NCBI GenBank assembly: GCA_945905835.1
Contig: CAMDQJ010000042.1
Coordinates: 1 to 34,322, forward strand
Direction of reading: 5' to 3'
DNA: 34,322 nucleotides
Source of the DNA: Asaia bogorensis
GTDB lineage: Bacteria; Pseudomonadota; Alphaproteobacteria; Reyranellales; Reyranellaceae
A program made the position numbers and the translations under genes. Positions 31,004-34,322 of this stretch are shown here, in pieces. Every line of letters starts with the position of its first letter. The first letter of the stretch is position 1. A model generated the notes under the pieces. It was not told the DNA's origin. It worked only from the letters and a program-made list of their open reading frames with translations, and searched no databases.

Positions 31004-32259
31004 TGCCCGGTGGCGCGTTGCTGTTCGTCGTCGATCTGGTGCTGCTGCTGTGTCTGGCGTTCCAGTTCGCCATCGCCGGCTTCTATTTCCATCTGCTCTA
31101 TTGGCTGATGGAATTGCCAAAAGCCGATGAGGCGCCATCGCCGCTGCCGGCCGATTTGCCCCAGGTCCTTGTCCAGATCCCTGTCTTCAACGAGCTCGCC
31201 GTCGTCGAACGCGCGCTCGAGGCGGCGGCGGCGCTCGATTGGCCGCACGACCGGCTTCGCATCCAGCTCCTCGACGACAGCACCGACCTCACCACCGACG
31301 TGGCCCGCCATGCGGTGGCCCGCCTGCGCGGACGTGGGATCGATGTCGAACACCTCCATCGCAGCGATCGTACGGGCTTCAAGGCGGGCGCCCTCGCCGA
31401 AGGCATGGCGCGTAACACGGCGCCATACGTGGCCGTATTCGACGCCGATTTCGTGCCGGCGCCGGACTGGCTGCGCCGAGCCATGGCGGCGCTGCTGGCC
31501 GAACCCAAGGCCGCCTTCGTGCAGACGCGCATCGAATGGGGCAACGGCGATACCAACTGGCTGACGCGTGCCCAGCGGCTGATGCAGGACGCCCATTTCG
31601 CCGTCGAGCAGGACATTCGTTTTCGCCGCGGCCTGCCGTTCCAGTTCAACGGCACCGGCGGCATCTGGCGGCGCCAGGCGGTCGAGGAGGCGGGCGGCTG
31701 GTCGCACGACACTTTGTCGGAGGATCTCGACCTCGTGCTGCGCACGCATCTCAAGGGCTGGCGCGGCGTCTTCATGATGGAGCCGCACGTCGTCGGCGAG
31801 CTGCCGGCGCGCATCGAGGATTTCCGCGCCCAGCAGAGCCGCTGGTCCAAGGGCTTCGTCCAGGTGGCACGCAAGCTCATCCCGTCGATCTGGCGTTCGG
31901 ACTGGTCGGACGAGGCCAAGGCCATGACCACCCTGCAGCTTTTCATGCAGGGCATCTTCCCGGTGCTGGCGCTGGGCTTCGTGGCGCTGCTGCTGTCGGC
32001 CTTTGGCCACGGCGGGCTGCCGGGCTTCTTCCGCTTCCTGCTGTGGCTTTGGCTCGCCTCGATGCTGGTCATCCTGTTCGGCATGACCTGGGGGGCCTAT
32101 CGCCGGCTCGTCCGCGGCGACATCGCGACCTACCTGGTGACGGCGCTGAGCGTTCCGGCGCTGATCGGCTACCTCGCCGTCGCCAACGCCGGCGCCATCG
32201 TTGGCGCGGGGTTCGGCAAGAAGTCCGAATTCACCCGCACGCCCAAGACAGGTGCCTGA
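31003..32259 (+). CDS. processive-type GT2 glycosyltransferase, CslA/BcsA-like (copy 1)
   Basis: A 418-residue inner-membrane glycosyltransferase: one N-terminal helix (about 7-35), a cytoplasmic GT-A domain, then C-terminal helices (about 310-400). The motifs for UDP/GDP-sugar binding and processivity are complete: VQIPVFNE, DDSTD (91-95), DADF (147-150), FNGTGGIWR, SEDLD (239-243) and QQSRW (277-281). FNGT-x-GIWR and SEDLDL resemble the plant CslA mannan/glucomannan synthases and bacterial relatives, so a beta-mannan or glucan-like product is suggested but not shown. The start overlaps the stop of the ATPase gene by one base (TGATG). Confidence 0.85.
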   Translation: MPGGALLFVVDLVLLLCLAFQFAIAGFYFHLLYWLMELPKADEAPSPLPADLPQVLVQIPVFNELAVVERALEAAAALDWPHDRLRIQLLDDSTDLTTDVARHAVARLRGRGIDVEHLHRSDRTGFKAGALAEGMARNTAPYVAVFDADFVPAPDWLRRAMAALLAEPKAAFVQTRIEWGNGDTNWLTRAQRLMQDAHFAVEQDIRFRRGLPFQFNGTGGIWRRQAVEEAGGWSHDTLSEDLDLVLRTHLKGWRGVFMMEPHVVGELPARIEDFRAQQSRWSKGFVQVARKLIPSIWRSDWSDEAKAMTTLQLFMQGIFPVLALGFVALLLSAFGHGGLPGFFRFLLWLWLASMLVILFGMTWGAYRRLVRGDIATYLVTALSVPALIGYLAVANAGAIVGAGFGKKSEFTRTPKTGA

Positions 32260-32267
32260 GAGGCCCG

Positions 32268-33563
32268 ATGTCCGTGGTCGTCATCGCCCAGGCCCTGGCC
32301 ATTGTCTTCGGCATCTGCTGCCTGTTGCTCGCCGCCTTCATCGGCAGCCTGCTCTACATGGTCGTGCTCAATCACCGCCTGCGCCCGGCGGGTCTTGCAC
32401 GAGAGAAGGCGCTGCTCGCCACGCCGCTGCCACCCGATCCGGAGCTGCCGCACGTCGTCGTGCAGATCCCGTCCTTCAACGAAGGGCCGGTTGTGCGTCG
32501 AGGCGTCGAGGCCGCCGCGGCGCTCGATTGGCCGCGCGACAGGCTGCACATCCAGATCCTCGACGACAGCACCGACGAGACCGCCGAGCTGGCGCGCATC
32601 GTGGCCGCCGAGCTTAGCGCCAAGGGCTTTGACGTCGCGGCGCTGCAGCGCACCGACCGCAGCGGTTACAAGGGCGGGGCGCTGCACGAGGGCATGCAGC
32701 AGACGCCGCACAATTACTTCGCCATCTTTGACGTCGACTACTTGCCGCCGGCGGATTTCCTGCGGCGCTGCATGCGGCCGTTCTTCGCCGAGCCGAAGAC
32801 GGCGTTCGTGCAGGCGCGTTTCGATTTCCTCAACGCGCATGAGAATGCGCTCACCGAGATGCAGATGGTGACGCTCGACGCCCATCTTGGCATCGAGCAG
32901 GCGACGCGGTCGTGGGCCGGCCATCCGCTGCCCTTCAACGGCACCTGCGGCATCTGGCAGCGTGCCGCCATCGAGGCCGGCGGCGGCTGGAAGGGCGACA
33001 CGGTTACCGAGGATCTCGATCTCACCTATCGCGGCTGGATCAAGGGCTTGCGCGGCCTGTTTCTGACCAGCGTGCCGGTGCCGGGCGAACTGCCGGCCGA
33101 TACCGCGACATGGCTGCGCCAGCAGCAGCGCTGGGTCGACGGCTTCCGGCATGTGTCGTTGCGCATGTTCCCGATCATCCTGCGCAGCCGCGAGATCACT
33201 CCGTCGGCGCGGTTGGCTGCGTTGCTGCATCTCTGCATGTCGCTCAATCAGCCGCTGCTGCTGGTCGCCCTGCCGTCGGCGACCCTCGCCGGCATTCTCT
33301 CGCCGGCGCTGGCGCCGTGCCTGGTCGCGATGTTCGCGGTGACGCTCGCCTGGGCGCTGCTCTGCGCCACGATCTTCCTGCGCGCCGGGCATAATTTCGT
33401 TCGCGGCGGCGAGATGCCGTTCGGCCATTTCATGGTGGTGCTGCTGCGCTTCGCCGGCGGCCAGTTCGCCATGGTGATGCGCAGCTTCGTCGTCTTCCTG
33501 AAGAAGGCAGTGGCGACACCCAAGCCGGTCGTCTTCGATCGCACGCCCAAGAAGGGCAACTAG
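32268..33563 (+). CDS. processive-type GT2 glycosyltransferase, CslA/BcsA-like (copy 2)
   Basis: A 431-residue paralogue of the preceding gene with the same plan: an N-terminal helix (about 5-35), a GT-A domain and C-terminal helices. Motifs are VQIPSFNE, DDSTD (99-103), DVD (155-157), FNGTCGIWQ, TEDLD (247-251) and QQQRW (285-289). Segments such as ALDWP-x-DRL-x-IQ-x-LDDSTD are nearly identical to copy 1, so the pair arose by duplication. The ATG follows GAGAGG (32258-32263), and it starts 8 bases after copy 1. Its stop shares bases with the convergent ManC-like gene. Two different processive enzymes could make alternating linkages, or one could prime and the other extend. Confidence 0.85.
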   Translation: MSVVVIAQALAIVFGICCLLLAAFIGSLLYMVVLNHRLRPAGLAREKALLATPLPPDPELPHVVVQIPSFNEGPVVRRGVEAAAALDWPRDRLHIQILDDSTDETAELARIVAAELSAKGFDVAALQRTDRSGYKGGALHEGMQQTPHNYFAIFDVDYLPPADFLRRCMRPFFAEPKTAFVQARFDFLNAHENALTEMQMVTLDAHLGIEQATRSWAGHPLPFNGTCGIWQRAAIEAGGGWKGDTVTEDLDLTYRGWIKGLRGLFLTSVPVPGELPADTATWLRQQQRWVDGFRHVSLRMFPIILRSREITPSARLAALLHLCMSLNQPLLLVALPSATLAGILSPALAPCLVAMFAVTLAWALLCATIFLRAGHNFVRGGEMPFGHFMVVLLRFAGGQFAMVMRSFVVFLKKAVATPKPVVFDRTPKKGN

Positions 33564-34322
33564 ACGCGAGCGTAGATATCCTCGTAGCGGACGATGTCGT
33601 CCTCCTCGAGGTAGTCGCCGGTCTGGACCTCGACCACTTCGAGCACCCCGGTCCCCGGATTGCTCAGCCGATGGATGCCGCCGATCGGAATGTAGGTCGA
33701 CTCGTTCTCGTGCAGCGTCAGGATCTTGCCGTCGAGCACGACCTCGGCCGTGCCCTTCACGACCACCCAGTGCTCGGCGCGCTTGCTATGGCTCTGCAGG
33801 CTGAGCTTGCCGCCGGGATTGACCGTGAGTCGCTTGGCGCGGAAGCGCTCGCCTCGGTCGATGTCCTGGTAGCTGCCCCACGGGCGGTGCATGACGGCGT
33901 GCTCGGTGGCCGCCTTGTGCTTGCCATCGGACATGCGCTGCACGACGTCCTTCAACCGCGGAAGATTGTCGCGGTGCCCGACCAGGACGGCATCGCCCAT
34001 CGCTACGACCACGACCTCCTCGACACCGATCACGGCGGTGAGCGGCCCGTCTGAGCGAATGTAGGAATTGCGCACGTGATCGAGCTCGACCGGACCCTCG
34101 GTGACGTTGCCGGCACTGTCGGCCTTGCCGACGTCGAGCAGCGCATCCCAGGTGCCGAGATCGGACCAGCGGAACCTGGCGGGCACGACCCAAGCCTTGT
34201 CGGTGCGTTCCATCACGGCATAGTCGATCGACTTGGCCGGCGCCTTGCCGAAGGCTTCGGAGTCGAGGAAGACAGCCGAACCCTTGCGCGTAGCCTTGGC
34301 GACGGCTTCCTCGGCGGCGGCG
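33560..34322 (-). CDS. mannose-1-phosphate guanylyltransferase / mannose-6-phosphate isomerase, 5'-truncated by the window edge
   Basis: The C-terminal 254 residues of a ManC/AlgA/CpsB-type bifunctional enzyme, which makes GDP-mannose from fructose-6-phosphate via mannose-6-phosphate isomerisation and mannose-1-phosphate guanylylation. The frame is open to the last base. SIDYAVMERTDKAWVVPA and FRWSDLGTWDAL are the end of the nucleotidyltransferase domain. From HRPWGSYQDID onward lies the type II isomerase cupin with GGKLSLQSHSKRAEHWVVV and NESTYIPIGGIHRLSNPG, carrying the zinc-binding histidines. GDP-mannose is a plausible donor for the two GT2 enzymes next door. It is convergent with copy 2, sharing the CTAG of both stop codons. 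Confidence 0.92.
   Translation of the reverse strand, partial: AAAEEAVAKATRKGSAVFLDSEAFGKAPAKSIDYAVMERTDKAWVVPARFRWSDLGTWDALLDVGKADSAGNVTEGPVELDHVRNSYIRSDGPLTAVIGVEEVVVVAMGDAVLVGHRDNLPRLKDVVQRMSDGKHKAATEHAVMHRPWGSYQDIDRGERFRAKRLTVNPGGKLSLQSHSKRAEHWVVVKGTAEVVLDGKILTLHENESTYIPIGGIHRLSNPGTGVLEVVEVQTGDYLEEDDIVRYEDIYARV

Overview
This window looks like chromosomal DNA of a GC-rich alphaproteobacterium. The evidence is the strong G/C bias at third codon positions, the housekeeping set uvrA - ssb - gyrA - coaD in an alphaproteobacteria-like order, and the style of the encoded proteins. A Rhodospirillales- or Reyranella-like lineage is my guess, and I cannot confirm it without a search. I see no insertion sequence, integrase, prophage, CRISPR array or rRNA.

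Layout. (1) 1-5866, plus strand: a tight run of seven genes. It starts with the 3' part of a 3-hydroxybutyrate dehydrogenase, followed by a MetY-type PLP enzyme, an alpha/beta hydrolase, a second SDR, a DUF169 protein, a 2H phosphoesterase and a membrane-anchored hydrolase-like protein. (2) 10126-5877, minus strand: a four-gene unit fabI - aroC - small PH-like membrane protein - sppA. (3) 10207-13194, plus strand: pdxH, a FieF-like cation exporter and a two-domain kinase/P-loop protein, ending tail-to-tail on uvrA. (4) 18333-13191, minus strand: an FkbM methyltransferase, an MFS transporter and uvrA. (5) 18470-24164: ssb and a GNAT protein (plus), a DCC thiol-redox protein and a HAD hydrolase (minus), then gyrA and coaD (plus). 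(6) A tRNA-Lys(UUU) with a recognisable promoter at 24251. (7) 24354-34322: a cell-surface glycan/glycolipid locus that runs to the window edge.

The surface locus is the most interesting part. It encodes a KpsM/Wzm-like ABC permease and a short KpsT/Wzt-like ATPase, a GT21 (ceramide-glucosyltransferase-type) enzyme, a stand-alone STAS protein, a complete DevB-DevC-DevA-like exporter, two tandem multi-membrane GT2 enzymes related to mannan/cellulose-type synthases, and, convergently, the C-terminal part of a ManC/AlgA-type mannose-1-phosphate guanylyltransferase/isomerase that would supply GDP-mannose. In the 464-base gap between STAS and DevB I can read the decayed C-terminal end of a polysaccharide-export outer-membrane protein (Wza/KpsD/BexD type). 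It is broken by two in-frame stops and a one-base frameshift. The cluster therefore seems to have lost its own outer-membrane exit gene at this place and now neighbours a DevBCA-type exporter. The first gene of the locus starts only 28 bases after the tRNA-Lys, so tRNA and mRNA are probably transcribed together.
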